DNA of 64,000 bases from positions 62,001 to 126,000 of the forward strand of contig NZ_BNBS01000006.1 of assembly GCF_014656075.1 (NCBI RefSeq), in the 5' to 3' direction. Origin of the DNA: Streptomyces hydrogenans (GTDB lineage Bacteria > Actinomycetota > Actinomycetes > Streptomycetales > Streptomycetaceae). Shown here piece by piece: positions 8,977 to 17,530 of this stretch (its first letter is position 1; each line of letters opens with the position of its first letter). The notes under the pieces are model-generated. The model did not search any database and was not told the DNA's origin. It was given only the letters and a program-made list of their open reading frames with translations. Position numbers and translations under genes: made by a program.

Positions 8977-10296
8977 GTGCTCACCGGCTTCGCCCGGGCG
9001 TTCAAGACGCCCGACCTGCGCAAGAAGCTGCTCTTCACGCTGGCGATCATCGTGCTGTACCGCCTCGGGGCCCACATCCCCGTCCCCGGCGTCAGCTACG
9101 AGGCCGTCCAGATGTGCGTGGACCAGGCGAAGGAAGGCAACAACAGCCTGTTCGGCCTGGTGAACATGTTCAGTGGCGGCGCACTGCTGCAGATCACCAT
9201 CTTCGCGCTCGGCATCATGCCGTACATCACGGCGAGCATCATCCTGCAGCTGCTCACCGTCGTGATCCCGCGACTGGAAGCCCTCAAGAAGGAGGGCCAG
9301 AGCGGCACGGCGAAGATCACGCAGTACACCCGCTACCTGACGATCGCGCTGGCGATCCTCCAGGGCACGGGTCTCGTGGCCACGGCCAAGAGCGGCGCCC
9401 TCTTCAGCGGCTGCAACGTCGCGAACCAGGTCGTTCCGGACCCCTCGATCTTCACCATCACCACGATGGTCCTCACCATGACCGCCGGCACCGCCATCGT
9501 CATGTGGCTCGGTGAGCTCATCACCGACCGCGGCATCGGCAACGGCATGTCCATCCTGATGTTCATCTCGATCGCCGCCGGCTTCCCGGGTGCCCTGTGG
9601 GCCATCAAGGAGAGCGGCAAGCTCGCCCAGGGCTGGATCGAGTTCGGCACCGTCATCCTCATCGGCTTCGTGATGGTGGCCCTGGTCGTCTTCGTCGAGC
9701 AGGCCCAGCGCCGCATCCCGGTGCAGTACGCGAAGCGCATGATCGGCCGCAGGTCGTACGGCGGTACGTCCACTTACATCCCGTTGAAGGTGAACCAGGC
9801 AGGTGTGATTCCTGTCATCTTCGCGTCGTCGCTGCTCTACATCCCGGCGCTGATCGCGCAGTTCTCCAACTCCACCGCGGGCTGGAAGACCTGGATCGAA
9901 GCCCACTTCGTCAAGGGTGACCACCCCTACTACATCGCGACGTACTTCCTCCTGATCGTGTTCTTCGCCTTCTTCTACGTGGCGATCTCGTTCAACCCCG
10001 AGGAAGTCGCGGACAACATGAAGAAGTATGGTGGCTTCATCCCGGGTATCCGGGCTGGTCGACCTACTGCCGAGTACCTGAGCTACGTGCTCAACCGGAT
10101 CACTTGGCCGGGCTCGCTGTACTTGGGTCTGATCGCTCTTGTGCCGACGATGGCGTTGGCAGGCTTCGGCGGTGCCAATGCCAACTTCCCCTTCGGCGGG
10201 ACGAGCATCCTGATCATCGTGGGTGTGGGGCTGGAGACCGTGAAGCAGATCGAGAGCCAGCTCCAGCAGCGCAATTACGAAGGGTTCCTCCGCTGA
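8977..10296 (+). CDS. secY: Preprotein translocase subunit SecY
   Basis: The 439-residue product is the central channel of the Sec translocon. Ten hydrophobic segments can be followed; family signatures are GALLQITIFALGIMPYITAS (about residues 68-87) and GGTSTYIPLKVNQAGVIPVI near 261-280. The GTG at 8977 follows GGAGG at 8968-8972. The stop overlaps the adk ATG, making secY-adk a coupled pair as in many Gram-positives. Confidence 0.98.
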   Translation: MLTGFARAFKTPDLRKKLLFTLAIIVLYRLGAHIPVPGVSYEAVQMCVDQAKEGNNSLFGLVNMFSGGALLQITIFALGIMPYITASIILQLLTVVIPRLEALKKEGQSGTAKITQYTRYLTIALAILQGTGLVATAKSGALFSGCNVANQVVPDPSIFTITTMVLTMTAGTAIVMWLGELITDRGIGNGMSILMFISIAAGFPGALWAIKESGKLAQGWIEFGTVILIGFVMVALVVFVEQAQRRIPVQYAKRMIGRRSYGGTSTYIPLKVNQAGVIPVIFASSLLYIPALIAQFSNSTAGWKTWIEAHFVKGDHPYYIATYFLLIVFFAFFYVAISFNPEEVADNMKKYGGFIPGIRAGRPTAEYLSYVLNRITWPGSLYLGLIALVPTMALAGFGGANANFPFGGTSILIIVGVGLETVKQIESQLQQRNYEGFLR

Positions 10297-10943
10297 TGCG
10301 AATCGTCCTCGTCGGACCGCCCGGGGCCGGCAAGGGAACGCAGGCCGCGTTCCTTGCCAAGAACCTGGACATCCCGCACATCTCCACGGGTGACCTGTTC
10401 CGTGCCAACATCTCGCAGGGCACGGCGCTGGGCCTGGAGGCCAAGGGTTACATGGACCGGGGCGAGCTCGTCCCGGACGAGGTGACCATCGGGATGGCCA
10501 AGGACCGTATGGAGCAGGCGGACGCCGCGAACGGCTTCCTGCTCGACGGGTTCCCGCGCAACGTGGCCCAGGCCGAGGCCCTGGATGTCGTCCTCAAGGC
10601 CGACGACATGCAGCTGGACGCGGTCCTGGACCTGGAGGTCCCCGAGGACGAGGTCGTGAAGCGGATCGCGGGTCGCCGCATCTGCCGCAACGACTCCGCG
10701 CACGTCTTCCACGTCGAGTACAACGCCCCCAAGACGGCGGGCGTCTGCGACACCTGCGGTGGCGAGCTCTACCAGCGCGCGGACGACTCCGAGGAGACCG
10801 TCCGCACCCGCCTGGAGGTCTACCACACGCAGACCGAGCCGATCATCGACTACTACCGGGCGCAGAACCTGGTCGTGACGATCTCCGCGCTCGGCAAGGT
10901 GGACGAGGTCACGGCGCGCGCGATGGACGCGCTGAAGAAGTAA
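10296..10943 (+). CDS. adk: Adenylate kinase
   Basis: The 215-residue enzyme converts ATP + AMP to 2 ADP in the cytoplasm. The P-loop GPPGAGKGTQ is at residues 7-16, the AMP-binding DGFPRN near residue 84, and the LID begins at GRRICR near 127. The LID contains a CDTC pair, so a zinc-type or zinc-remnant LID is possible. ATG 10296 overlaps the secY stop. A hairpin follows the gene. Confidence 0.97.
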   Translation: MRIVLVGPPGAGKGTQAAFLAKNLDIPHISTGDLFRANISQGTALGLEAKGYMDRGELVPDEVTIGMAKDRMEQADAANGFLLDGFPRNVAQAEALDVVLKADDMQLDAVLDLEVPEDEVVKRIAGRRICRNDSAHVFHVEYNAPKTAGVCDTCGGELYQRADDSEETVRTRLEVYHTQTEPIIDYYRAQNLVVTISALGKVDEVTARAMDALKK

Positions 10944-10959
10944 CCCCACGCTCACGCGG

Positions 10960-10996
10960 TACGGCCGCGGTGCCCCTCACGGGCGCCGCGGCCGTA
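10960..10996 (+). terminator. Hairpin between adk and map
   Basis: TACGGCCGCGG (10960-10970) pairs perfectly with CCGCGGCCGTA (10986-10996), and GCCC/GGGC extends the stem inward. The following TCGTTGTTCTGTC is mildly T-rich. It may terminate part of the secY-adk transcript before map. Confidence 0.5.
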
Positions 10997-11041
10997 TCGT
11001 TGTTCTGTCCCCCGTACGCGCAAGGAAAGGCCCCCGTCACG

Positions 11042-11893
11042 ATGGTGCAGATCAAGACCCCCGAGCAGATCGCGAAGATGCGCGAGGCGGGGCTGGTCGT
11101 CGCCGCCATCCACGCGGCGACCCGCGAGGCGGCCGTGCCGGGCGCCACGACGAAGGACCTGGACGAGGTCGCGCGCAAGGTCATCGCCGACCACGGGGCG
11201 AAGTCGAACTTCCTCGGGTACGGCGGCTTCCCCGCGACGATCTGCACCTCGGTCAACGAGGTCGTCGTCCACGGCATCCCCGACGAGAAGACCGTCCTCA
11301 AGGACGGCGACATCATCTCGATCGACGCCGGCGCGATCGTCGACGGCTGGCACGGCGACGCCGCGTACACGGCCTTCGTCGGCACCGGTCACGCCCCGGA
11401 GCTGGTCGAGCTCTCCCGGGTGACGGAGGAGTCGATGTGGGCCGGCATCGCCGCGATGCGGGTGGGCGCGCGCCTGGTCGACATCTCGAAGGCGATCGAG
11501 TCGTACATCAAGCGCCAGCCGCGGCCGGCCGTCGGCGACCACAGCCTGGGCAAGTACGGCATCGTCGAGGACTACGGCGGCCACGGCATCGGCACCGAGA
11601 TGCACATGGACCCGCACCTCCTGAACTACGTCTCGCGCAAGCGCGGCAAGGGCCCGAAGCTGGTCCCCGGCTTCTGCCTGGCCATCGAGCCCATGGTCTC
11701 CCTCGGCACCCCCCACACGGAGGTCCTGGAGGACGACTGGACGGTCGTCTCCACCGACGGCACCTGGTCCTCCCACTGGGAGCACAGCGTCGCCCTCACC
11801 GAGGCCGGCCCCCTGGTCCTCACCGCCGTCGACGGCGGCAAGGCCAAGCTCGCGGAGCTGGGCGTCACGGCGGCCCCGGACCCGCTGGCGTAG
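11042..11893 (+). CDS. map: Type I methionine aminopeptidase
   Basis: The 283-residue cytoplasmic metalloenzyme removes the initiator methionine. Metal ligands are visible in SIDAGAIVDGWHGDAAYT (two Asp), GHGIGTEMH (His) and the Glu of CLAIEPMV and of HWEHSVALTE. ATG 11042 was chosen because the protein then begins MVQIKTPEQIAKMREAG, the family N-terminus, after an AAGGAAAGG site. Its 3' end, coding GGKAKLAELGVTAAPDPLA and the stop, is duplicated 199 bp downstream. Confidence 0.96.
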   Translation: MVQIKTPEQIAKMREAGLVVAAIHAATREAAVPGATTKDLDEVARKVIADHGAKSNFLGYGGFPATICTSVNEVVVHGIPDEKTVLKDGDIISIDAGAIVDGWHGDAAYTAFVGTGHAPELVELSRVTEESMWAGIAAMRVGARLVDISKAIESYIKRQPRPAVGDHSLGKYGIVEDYGGHGIGTEMHMDPHLLNYVSRKRGKGPKLVPGFCLAIEPMVSLGTPHTEVLEDDWTVVSTDGTWSSHWEHSVALTEAGPLVLTAVDGGKAKLAELGVTAAPDPLA

Positions 11894-11898
11894 TCCGT
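11833..11898 (+). repeat. 66-bp direct repeat, copy 1 (3' end of map)
   Basis: This stretch covers the last ~19 codons of map, the TAG stop and five following bases. It is identical by eye to 12032-12097. It is the functional copy because it is continuous with the map reading frame. Confidence 0.85.
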
Positions 11899-12031
11899 TC
11901 CGGGGCGTCCGCGCCTTGCCGTCGGCGGTTCACGGCGCCCCGTCCCGGCGGACGGAGTTCGCCGCAGCGGGCCGAAGCCTGTGAGGCGCCCCCGGCGCCG
12001 AGCCCGCGAGGGCCGCGTCGGGGACCCGGTC

Positions 12032-12097
12032 CGGCGGCAAGGCCAAGCTCGCGGAGCTGGGCGTCACGGCGGCCCCGGACCCGCTGGCGTAGTCCGT
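12032..12097 (+). repeat. 66-bp direct repeat, copy 2 (orphan map tail)
   Basis: This copy encodes the same map C-terminal residues and stop but has no gene body in front of it. It lies in the 363-bp map-infA gap, separated from copy 1 by 133 bp of unrelated GC-rich sequence (11899-12031). It is a non-coding relic of a duplication or of recombination with another map allele. Confidence 0.85.
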
Positions 12098-12146
12098 CCC
12101 GGAAGGGGCGGAGTAATGATCTTCCGCGTTGGGCAGATTCCCCGGA

Positions 12147-12176
12147 TTCGTCTTTTCGAGGGGCCTGACGTAGACT
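12147..12176 (+). promoter_or_regulatory. Probable infA promoter
   Basis: TTCGTC (12147-12152) and TAGACT (12171-12176) are separated by 18 bp, a good fit to Streptomyces housekeeping promoters. Transcription would begin near 12183 and leave a leader of about 75 nt, with GAAAGGCGAAG before the GTG of infA. Confidence 0.6.
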
Positions 12177-12256
12177 GATGCGTCGGCTCTCGTGTACCCG
12201 TGTGTCTTCACCGGGGAGTGAGAGTCGATCAAGGTAGCCGATTCGAAAGGCGAAGC

Positions 12257-12478
12257 GTGGCCAAGAAGCAAGGTGCCATCGAAATCGAGGGCACCGTGAT
12301 CGAGTCCCTCCCGAACGCCATGTTCAAGGTGGAGCTCCAGAACGGTCACAAGGTCCTCGCGCACATCTCCGGCAAGATGCGTATGCACTACATCCGCATC
12401 CTTCCGGACGACCGGGTCGTCGTGGAGCTCTCTCCGTACGACCTGACGCGTGGCCGGATCGTCTACCGGTACAAGTAG
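12257..12478 (+). CDS. infA: Translation initiation factor IF-1
   Basis: The 73-residue product is IF-1, an S1/OB-fold protein that occupies the 30S A site during initiation. It contains [20 protein letters not shown], the conserved [20 protein letters not shown], and ends RIVYRYK. The GTG at 12257 gives the standard length; an upstream in-frame start at 12200 would add 19 residues with no family match. It is followed by rpmJ after 63 bp. Confidence 0.98.
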   Translation: MAKKQGAIEIEGTVIESLPNAMFKVELQNGHKVLAHISGKMRMHYIRILPDDRVVVELSPYDLTRGRIVYRYK

Positions 12479-12541
12479 ATCTTGCCCGCACCCCGCCTTC
12501 GCGCGCGGGTGGTGGCACTGACCCGGAGAACCTCACATCCC

Positions 12542-12655
12542 ATGAAGGTCAAGCCGAGCGTCAAGAAGATCTGCGACAAGTGCAAGGTGATCCGCCGTCA
12601 CGGCCGGGTCATGGTCATCTGCGACAACCTGCGCCACAAGCAGCGCCAGGGCTGA
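12542..12655 (+). CDS. rpmJ: Ribosomal protein L36, zinc-binding type
   Basis: The 37-residue product reads [20 protein letters not shown] at its start. The zinc ribbon is formed by C11, C14, the Cys of MVICDN and the His of RHKQ. This is the zinc-containing (C+) form of L36; Streptomyces usually carry a zinc-free paralogue elsewhere. The gene sits in its conserved place between infA and rpsM. A 189-bp gap follows. Confidence 0.97.
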   Translation: MKVKPSVKKICDKCKVIRRHGRVMVICDNLRHKQRQG

Positions 12656-12781
12656 CGCACGCCGACCGACCTGCATTTCGCAGTTCTTCGCGCGACGCAT
12701 AGCAATACGTACATACGCAGAGCCCGTCCGACCGCCCCGCGCGGTTGACGGCACCTCCGGCGGGGGCCGGGGACCCGACCT

Positions 12782-12795
12782 GTACCTCATACGGC
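12782..12795 (+). promoter_or_regulatory. 14-nt motif upstream of rpsM shared with rplQ
   Basis: GTACCTCATACGGC occurs here, 50 bases before rpsM, and again at 15020-15033, 27 bases before rplQ. The CATACG core could act as a -10 element; a TTGACG lies further upstream at 12746-12751 but is too distant to pair with it. The rest of the rpmJ-rpsM gap shows nothing else clear. Confidence 0.4.
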
Positions 12796-12844
12796 AGCCG
12801 GGAACGGTTCTGCAGCAGACCCCCGAGAACACAGGAGCCATTGA

Positions 12845-13225
12845 ATGGCACGCGTTTCCGGTGTTGACATCCCGCGCGAAAAGCGTGTGGTGGTCGCACT
12901 CACCTACGTCTTCGGCATCGGGCGTACCCGGTCCGAGGAGATTCTCGCCGCGACCGGCGTGAACCCGTCCACCCGTGTCCGCGACCTTGCCGAGGAAGAC
13001 CTCGTCAAGATCCGCGAGTACGTGGACGCCAACCTCCAGACCGAGGGTGACCTCCGTCGCGAGATTGCCGCCGACATCCGCCGCAAGGTCGAGATCGGCT
13101 GCTACCAGGGCCTGCGCCACCGTCGTGGCCTGCCCGTCCGCGGCCAGCGCACCAGCACGAACGCTCGTACCCGCAAGGGCCCGCGTCGCGCCATCGCCGG
13201 CAAGAAGAAGCCGGGCAAGAAGTAG
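12845..13225 (+). CDS. rpsM: Ribosomal protein S13
   Basis: The 126-residue product is S13, which forms bridge B1 and contacts P-site tRNA with its basic tail. It has [20 protein letters not shown] at the N-terminus and the [20 protein letters not shown] signature near residues 91-110. An AGGAGCC site precedes the ATG. It opens the alpha cluster (rpsM-rpsK-rpoA-rplQ); rpsD is not in this cluster, as is usual in Streptomyces. Confidence 0.98.
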   Translation: MARVSGVDIPREKRVVVALTYVFGIGRTRSEEILAATGVNPSTRVRDLAEEDLVKIREYVDANLQTEGDLRREIAADIRRKVEIGCYQGLRHRRGLPVRGQRTSTNARTRKGPRRAIAGKKKPGKK

Positions 13226-13291
13226 TCCTCAGCGGACGCTTGACCAAGCGGTCTTCGCTGTAGGACCGACCACCTCCCGTAGGAGTAAGAG

Positions 13292-13696
13292 ATGCCCCCC
13301 AAGGGTCGTCAGGGCGCTGCCAAGAAGGTGCGCCGCAAGGAAAAGAAGAACGTCGCTCACGGCCACGCGCACATCAAGAGCACGTTCAACAACACGATCG
13401 TCTCGATCACGGACCCCTCGGGCAACGTGATCTCCTGGGCCTCCGCCGGCCACGTCGGCTTCAAGGGCTCGCGCAAGTCCACCCCCTTCGCCGCGCAGAT
13501 GGCCGCCGAGTCGGCCGCCCGCCGCGCGCAGGAGCACGGCATGCGCAAGGTCGACGTCTTCGTCAAGGGTCCCGGCTCCGGCCGTGAGACCGCGATCCGC
13601 TCCCTCCAGGCCACCGGCCTCGAGGTCGGCTCGATCCAGGACGTCACCCCCACGCCGCACAACGGCTGCCGTCCCCCCAAGCGTCGCCGCGTCTGA
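13292..13696 (+). CDS. rpsK: Ribosomal protein S11
   Basis: The 134-residue product is S11, a platform protein near the E site. Conserved segments are [20 protein letters not shown] near residues 23-42 and the C-terminal [31 protein letters not shown] ribosome-binding site precedes ATG 13292. A hairpin follows its stop. Confidence 0.98.
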   Translation: MPPKGRQGAAKKVRRKEKKNVAHGHAHIKSTFNNTIVSITDPSGNVISWASAGHVGFKGSRKSTPFAAQMAAESAARRAQEHGMRKVDVFVKGPGSGRETAIRSLQATGLEVGSIQDVTPTPHNGCRPPKRRRV

Positions 13697-13701
13697 TCCG
13701 G

Positions 13702-13722
13702 GGCAGCGCGTTCAGCGCTGCC
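13702..13722 (+). terminator. Short hairpin after rpsK
   Basis: GGCAGCGC pairs with GCGCTGCC around a 5-nt loop, 6 bp after the rpsK stop. No T-run follows. The remaining ~146 bp before rpoA may carry an rpoA promoter (TTGACC at 13743 and a TACCCT at 13793 are visible but badly spaced). Confidence 0.4.
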
Positions 13723-13868
13723 GCGTGTGACGTACGGCCCGCTTGACCAGGGCATTCGGGCGGTGCGTCCCCTCCGGGGGGCGTGCCGCCCGTACCCTTG
13801 CAGTACGCAGTACCGCTCCACCCCCGTCGGGCGTCAAATAGTGGGCGTCCACGACTGAAGGAACACAC

Positions 13869-14891
13869 ATGCTTATCGCTCAGCGTCCGTCGCTGACCGA
13901 AGAGGTCGTCGACGAGTTCCGCTCCCGGTTCGTGATCGAGCCGCTGGAGCCGGGCTTCGGCTACACCCTCGGCAACAGCCTCCGCCGTACCCTCCTCTCC
14001 TCGATCCCGGGTGCCGCTGTCACCAGCATCCGCATCGACGGTGTCCTGCACGAGTTCACCACCGTGCCGGGCGTCAAGGAGGACGTCACCGACCTCATCC
14101 TCAACATCAAGCAGCTGGTCGTCTCCTCGGAGCACGACGAGCCGGTCGTGATGTACCTGCGCAAGCAGGGCCCGGGTCTGGTCACCGCCGCCGACATCGC
14201 GCCCCCGGCCGGTGTCGAGGTGCACAACCCCGACCTCGTCCTGGCGACCCTGAACGCCAAGGGCAAGCTGGAGATGGAGCTGACCGTCGAGCGCGGTCGC
14301 GGCTACGTCTCCGCCGTCCAGAACAAGCAGGTGGGCCAGGAGATCGGCCGCATTCCGGTCGACTCCATCTACTCGCCGGTTCTCAAGGTCACCTACAAGG
14401 TCGAGGCGACCCGAGTCGAGCAGCGCACCGACTTCGACAAGCTCATCGTCGACGTCGAGACCAAGCAGGCCATGCGCCCGCGCGACGCCATGGCGTCCGC
14501 CGGCAAGACCCTGGTCGAGCTGTTCGGTCTCGCCCGCGAGCTGAACATCGACGCCGAGGGCATCGACATGGGCCCGTCCCCGACGGACGCCGCCCTCGCC
14601 GCCGACCTCGCGCTGCCGATCGAGGAGCTGGAGCTCACGGTCCGCTCCTACAACTGCCTCAAGCGCGAGGGCATCCACTCCGTGGGTGAGCTCGTGGCGC
14701 GTTCCGAGGCCGACCTGCTCGACATCCGCAACTTCGGTGCGAAGTCGATCGACGAGGTCAAGGCGAAGCTGGCCGGCATGGGCCTGGCCCTCAAGGACAG
14801 CCCGCCCGGATTCGACCCGACCGCCGCGGCCGACGCCTTCGGCGCGGACGACGACGCGGACGCCGGTTTCGTCGAGACCGAGCAGTACTAA
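13869..14891 (+). CDS. rpoA: RNA polymerase alpha subunit
   Basis: The 340-residue product dimerises to nucleate core RNA polymerase. The N-terminal domain begins [20 protein letters not shown] and contains [20 protein letters not shown] (about residues 35-54). The C-terminal domain has [20 protein letters not shown] and the helix-hairpin-helix [20 protein letters not shown] for UP-element and activator contact. An acidic tail ([17 protein letters not shown]) is typical of Streptomyces. ATG follows GAAGGAAC. Confidence 0.98.
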   Translation: MLIAQRPSLTEEVVDEFRSRFVIEPLEPGFGYTLGNSLRRTLLSSIPGAAVTSIRIDGVLHEFTTVPGVKEDVTDLILNIKQLVVSSEHDEPVVMYLRKQGPGLVTAADIAPPAGVEVHNPDLVLATLNAKGKLEMELTVERGRGYVSAVQNKQVGQEIGRIPVDSIYSPVLKVTYKVEATRVEQRTDFDKLIVDVETKQAMRPRDAMASAGKTLVELFGLARELNIDAEGIDMGPSPTDAALAADLALPIEELELTVRSYNCLKREGIHSVGELVARSEADLLDIRNFGAKSIDEVKAKLAGMGLALKDSPPGFDPTAAADAFGADDDADAGFVETEQY

Positions 14892-14933
14892 GAGCTCGGG
14901 CCCTTCGGGTCCGTACTCGGGTGCGGGTGGACT

Positions 14934-14981
14934 GTCGCTGGTCGCGCGGTTCCCCGCGCCCCTTCCGGGGCCCTGCCCCGG
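14934..14981 (+). repeat. Streptomyces-type GC-rich palindromic intergenic repeat
   Basis: The rpoA-rplQ gap contains a GTCGCTGGTCGCGCGGTTCC-type sequence in which GCGCGG (14944-14949) pairs with CCGCGC (14954-14959), followed by a second GGGGC-rich palindrome. Closely similar strings with CGCGCAGTTCCCCGCGCCCC cores are, from my knowledge of Streptomyces genomes, dispersed in many intergenic regions. Function is unclear. Confidence 0.5.
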
Positions 14982-15019
14982 TCTCCGACGGGTGACCGCC
15001 CGCTCGGACACTGACACCG

Positions 15020-15033
15020 GTACCTCATACGGC
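15020..15033 (+). promoter_or_regulatory. 14-nt motif upstream of rplQ shared with rpsM
   Basis: GTACCTCATACGGC is identical to the copy at 12782-12795. Here it lies inside an inverted repeat, CACCGG (15015-15020) and CCGGTG (15033-15038), just upstream of the AAGGAG site of rplQ. Confidence 0.4.
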
Positions 15034-15059
15034 CGGTGCAGATCACAAGGAGAAACACC

Positions 15060-15530
15060 ATGCCGCGTCCCGCGAAGGGTGCCCGCCTCGGCGGTTCCGC
15101 CGCTCACGAGAAGCTGCTGCTCGCCAACCTGGCGAAGTCGCTGTTCGAGCACGGCCGCATCACGACGACCGAGGCCAAGGCCCGCCGTCTGCGTCCCGTC
15201 GCCGAGCGCCTGATCACCAAGGCGAAGAAGGGCGACATCCACAACCGTCGCCTGGTGCTGCAGACGATCACCGACAAGGGCATCGTCCACACCCTCTTCA
15301 CCGAGATCGCCCCGCGTTACTCGGAGCGTCCGGGTGGTTACACCCGCATCACGAAGATCGGCAACCGTCGTGGCGACAACGCCCCGATGGCCGTGATCGA
15401 GCTCGTCGAGGGCGAGATCGCCAAGAAGGCGACCGTCGCCGAGGCCGAGGCCGCCACCAAGCGCGCCGTCAAGGAGGCCGACGAGGCCGCCGCGGTCGAG
15501 GCGACCGAGGACGAGGCGAAGGACGCGTAA
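15060..15530 (+). CDS. rplQ: Ribosomal protein L17
   Basis: The 156-residue product is L17, near the tunnel exit. It begins [20 protein letters not shown] and contains [20 protein letters not shown]. The C-terminus carries about 40 residues of Ala/Glu/Lys-rich sequence, typical of actinobacterial L17. ATG 15060 follows AAGGAG at the right distance; an in-frame GTG at 15036 lies before that site. A terminator follows. Confidence 0.97.
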   Translation: MPRPAKGARLGGSAAHEKLLLANLAKSLFEHGRITTTEAKARRLRPVAERLITKAKKGDIHNRRLVLQTITDKGIVHTLFTEIAPRYSERPGGYTRITKIGNRRGDNAPMAVIELVEGEIAKKATVAEAEAATKRAVKEADEAAAVEATEDEAKDA

Positions 15531-15552
15531 GCGTTCTTCCGACGTTTCTCAC

Positions 15553-15590
15553 GGAACGGGCCCGTACCCCCTGGGGTGCGGGCCCGTTCC
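15553..15590 (+). terminator. Terminator after rplQ
   Basis: GGAACGGGCCCG pairs with CGGGCCCGTTCC (12 bp) and the loop contains an extra CCCC/GGGG pairing. It lies 22 bp after the rplQ stop and 24 bp before truA, closing the alpha cluster. Confidence 0.75.
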
Positions 15591-15613
15591 CGTGTGTCTG
15601 AGAGGATTTCCTG

Positions 15614-16471
15614 GTGAGTGATGACGTGCAGCCCGGGTTCGTACGGGTACGGCTGGACCTTTCCTACGACGGCCGGGACTTCTCCGGCTGGGCCAAGCAG
15701 GCCCGCGGGCAGCGGACCGTGCAGGGCGAGATCGAGGACGCGCTGAAGACCGTGACGCGGTCCTCGGAGACGTACGAGCTGACCGTCGCCGGCCGGACCG
15801 ACGCGGGGGTGCACGCGCGCGGGCAGGTGGCCCACGTGGACCTGCCGCTGGAGCTGTGGGCGGAGCACCGCGAGAAGCTGCTGCGGCGGCTCGCCGGGCG
15901 GCTCTCGCACGACGTGCGGGTGTGGAACGTCACCGAGGCCCCCGCGGGCTTCAACGCCCGCTTCTCGGCGGTCTGGCGACGGTACGCGTACCGGGTCACC
16001 GACCACCCGGGCGGCGTCGACCCGCTGCTGCGCGGCCACGTGCTGTGGCACGACTGGACGCTCGACATGGACGCCATGAACGAGGCCGCGGCCGCGCTCG
16101 TCGGCGAGCACGACTTCGCCGCGTACTGCAAGAAGCGCGAGGGCGCGACGACCATCCGCACCCTCCAGGAGCTGCGCTGGGAGCTGCGGGCCGACGGCAT
16201 CCTGGAGGCCACGGTCAAGGCCGACGCCTTCTGCCACAACATGGTCCGCTCGCTGGTCGGCGCGCTGCTCTTCGTCGGCGACGGGCACCGGCCGGTCGAG
16301 TGGCCGGGCAAGGTGCTGGCCGCCGGCGTGCGGGACTCCGCCGTGCACGTCGTACGGCCGCACGGCCTCACCCTCGAAGAGGTCGGCTACCCGGCGGACG
16401 ACCAGCTGGCCGCGCGCAGCCGGGAGGCCCGCAACAAGCGGACGCTGCCCGGCGTCGCCGGCTGCTGCTGA
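15614..16471 (+). CDS. truA: tRNA pseudouridine(38-40) synthase
   Basis: The 285-residue enzyme isomerises uridines 38-40 of the tRNA anticodon stem. The catalytic aspartate is D63 in [16 protein letters not shown]. Other family segments are [16 protein letters not shown] at the N-terminus and [20 protein letters not shown] near residues 205-224. It starts with GTG preceded by GAGAGGA. It follows rplQ, a common actinobacterial arrangement, and is convergent with the next gene 13 bp away. Confidence 0.95.
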   Translation: MSDDVQPGFVRVRLDLSYDGRDFSGWAKQARGQRTVQGEIEDALKTVTRSSETYELTVAGRTDAGVHARGQVAHVDLPLELWAEHREKLLRRLAGRLSHDVRVWNVTEAPAGFNARFSAVWRRYAYRVTDHPGGVDPLLRGHVLWHDWTLDMDAMNEAAAALVGEHDFAAYCKKREGATTIRTLQELRWELRADGILEATVKADAFCHNMVRSLVGALLFVGDGHRPVEWPGKVLAAGVRDSAVHVVRPHGLTLEEVGYPADDQLAARSREARNKRTLPGVAGCC

Positions 16472-16484
16472 ACCGTCCCGCCGA

Positions 16485-17474
16485 CTACCGGGGCGGGGCC
16501 GAGGCGGCGGCCGCCGCCTTCGCCTGGCTCTTGCCGCGGGCGTAGATCTGGTTGAAGACGAAGGTGGCGAGGTCGTCGCTGGCCTGGAAGACCGGCTTGT
16601 CCTTGGTGGTGACCTTCTTGCCGCTGGTGAAGCCGGACTGGGTGAAGTAGGCGTAGCGGCCGACCGAGTTGGCGCGGCGCAGGCAGACCGTGGCGTGGCA
16701 GAAGTCCTTGACGCCCGCGCCGGTGAGCGGGGCGATGCCGCCGGTGGCCTGCTTCTTCGCCGCGAGGGCCGCCTTCTCGGAGGGGAAGACGGCCACGCCG
16801 ACGGTGATGGCCACGCCGTCCTTGACGTAGGTGGCGCGCAGCACCCGCTCGCAGCCGTTCTTCTTCAGCACCGTGCCGAGCCCGCCCTGGGTGACCGCGG
16901 CGCAGTTCGTCGTCGCGGAGGTCGCGCCCTTCTGGTACGGGCGGCCGAACATGGTGAGCTTCCTGCCCGGGTAGAGGCCGTCGGTGGTCAGCGGCGCCTT
17001 GTCCTTCTTCGGGTCGGAGATGTAGTCCTTCGGGTCCGGCGGGGGCGGCGGGGCCACGGAGGAGAAGGTCGGCGCGGGGGTGGGGGAGACCGTCGCGGTG
17101 ACCGTGCCCGTGGGGGTCGGGGTGCCGTTCTTGGCCTCGTCGTTCTTCTTGTTGGTGGCCACGACGGCGGTCGCCACGACCGCGCCGACGGCGAGCGTGG
17201 CGACGACCCCGCCGACGATCGCCAGCCGGCGCTTGCGGCGGTTGCCGGCCGCGGACGCGTCCGCGAGGGCGCCCCAGTCAGGGGTGCCGTCGCCGCCCTG
17301 GGGCTGCTGCTGCCACTGCTGCTGCCCGTAGCCCGGCTGTTGCCGCTGTCCGTGGCCGGGCTGCTGCTGTTGCTGCCCGTACGGCCCCGGCTGCGGCGGG
17401 TATCCGTACCCCTGGTGCCCCTGCTGCCCCTGTTGCTGCGGCTCCTGCGGCCACTGCGGTCCCCCAAAGCTCAT
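16485..17474 (-). CDS. Membrane-anchored extracytoplasmic protein, unknown function
   Basis: The 329-residue protein begins MSFGGPQWPQEPQ and has a Gln/Gly/Pro/Tyr-rich cytoplasmic N-terminus of about 85 residues. One transmembrane helix follows (RRLAIVGGVVATLAVGAVVA), then a Thr/Pro-rich linker and an outside domain of about 200 residues with at least four cysteines. I do not recognise the outer domain. ATG 17474 was chosen over 17522 because TAGGAT sits 7 nt upstream, giving a leaderless transcript, and the longer start would run into the divergent gene. The overall plan resembles many Streptomyces surface proteins. Confidence 0.75.
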   Translation of the reverse strand: MSFGGPQWPQEPQQQGQQGHQGYGYPPQPGPYGQQQQQPGHGQRQQPGYGQQQWQQQPQGGDGTPDWGALADASAAGNRRKRRLAIVGGVVATLAVGAVVATAVVATNKKNDEAKNGTPTPTGTVTATVSPTPAPTFSSVAPPPPPDPKDYISDPKKDKAPLTTDGLYPGRKLTMFGRPYQKGATSATTNCAAVTQGGLGTVLKKNGCERVLRATYVKDGVAITVGVAVFPSEKAALAAKKQATGGIAPLTGAGVKDFCHATVCLRRANSVGRYAYFTQSGFTSGKKVTTKDKPVFQASDDLATFVFNQIYARGKSQAKAAAAASAPPR

Positions 17475-17530
17475 GCGCCGCATCCTAAACCGGTTGGGCC
17501 GGGCCGACGCGGGCGGCGACAATGCATCCC
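17475..17530. promoter_or_regulatory. 56-bp divergent promoter with two leaderless starts
   Basis: On the plus strand TTGGGC (17494-17499), 18 bp, and GACAAT (17518-17523) are followed after 7 nt by ATG 17531. On the minus strand TAGGAT (complement of 17482-17487) is followed after 7 nt by the ATG at 17474. Both genes would therefore lack a leader and a Shine-Dalgarno site, and none is visible. Confidence 0.6.

Noticed and set aside
13743..13798. rpoA promoter from TTGACC and TACCCT
   Set aside because: The two boxes are 44 bp apart, far outside normal spacing, so they were not annotated as a promoter.
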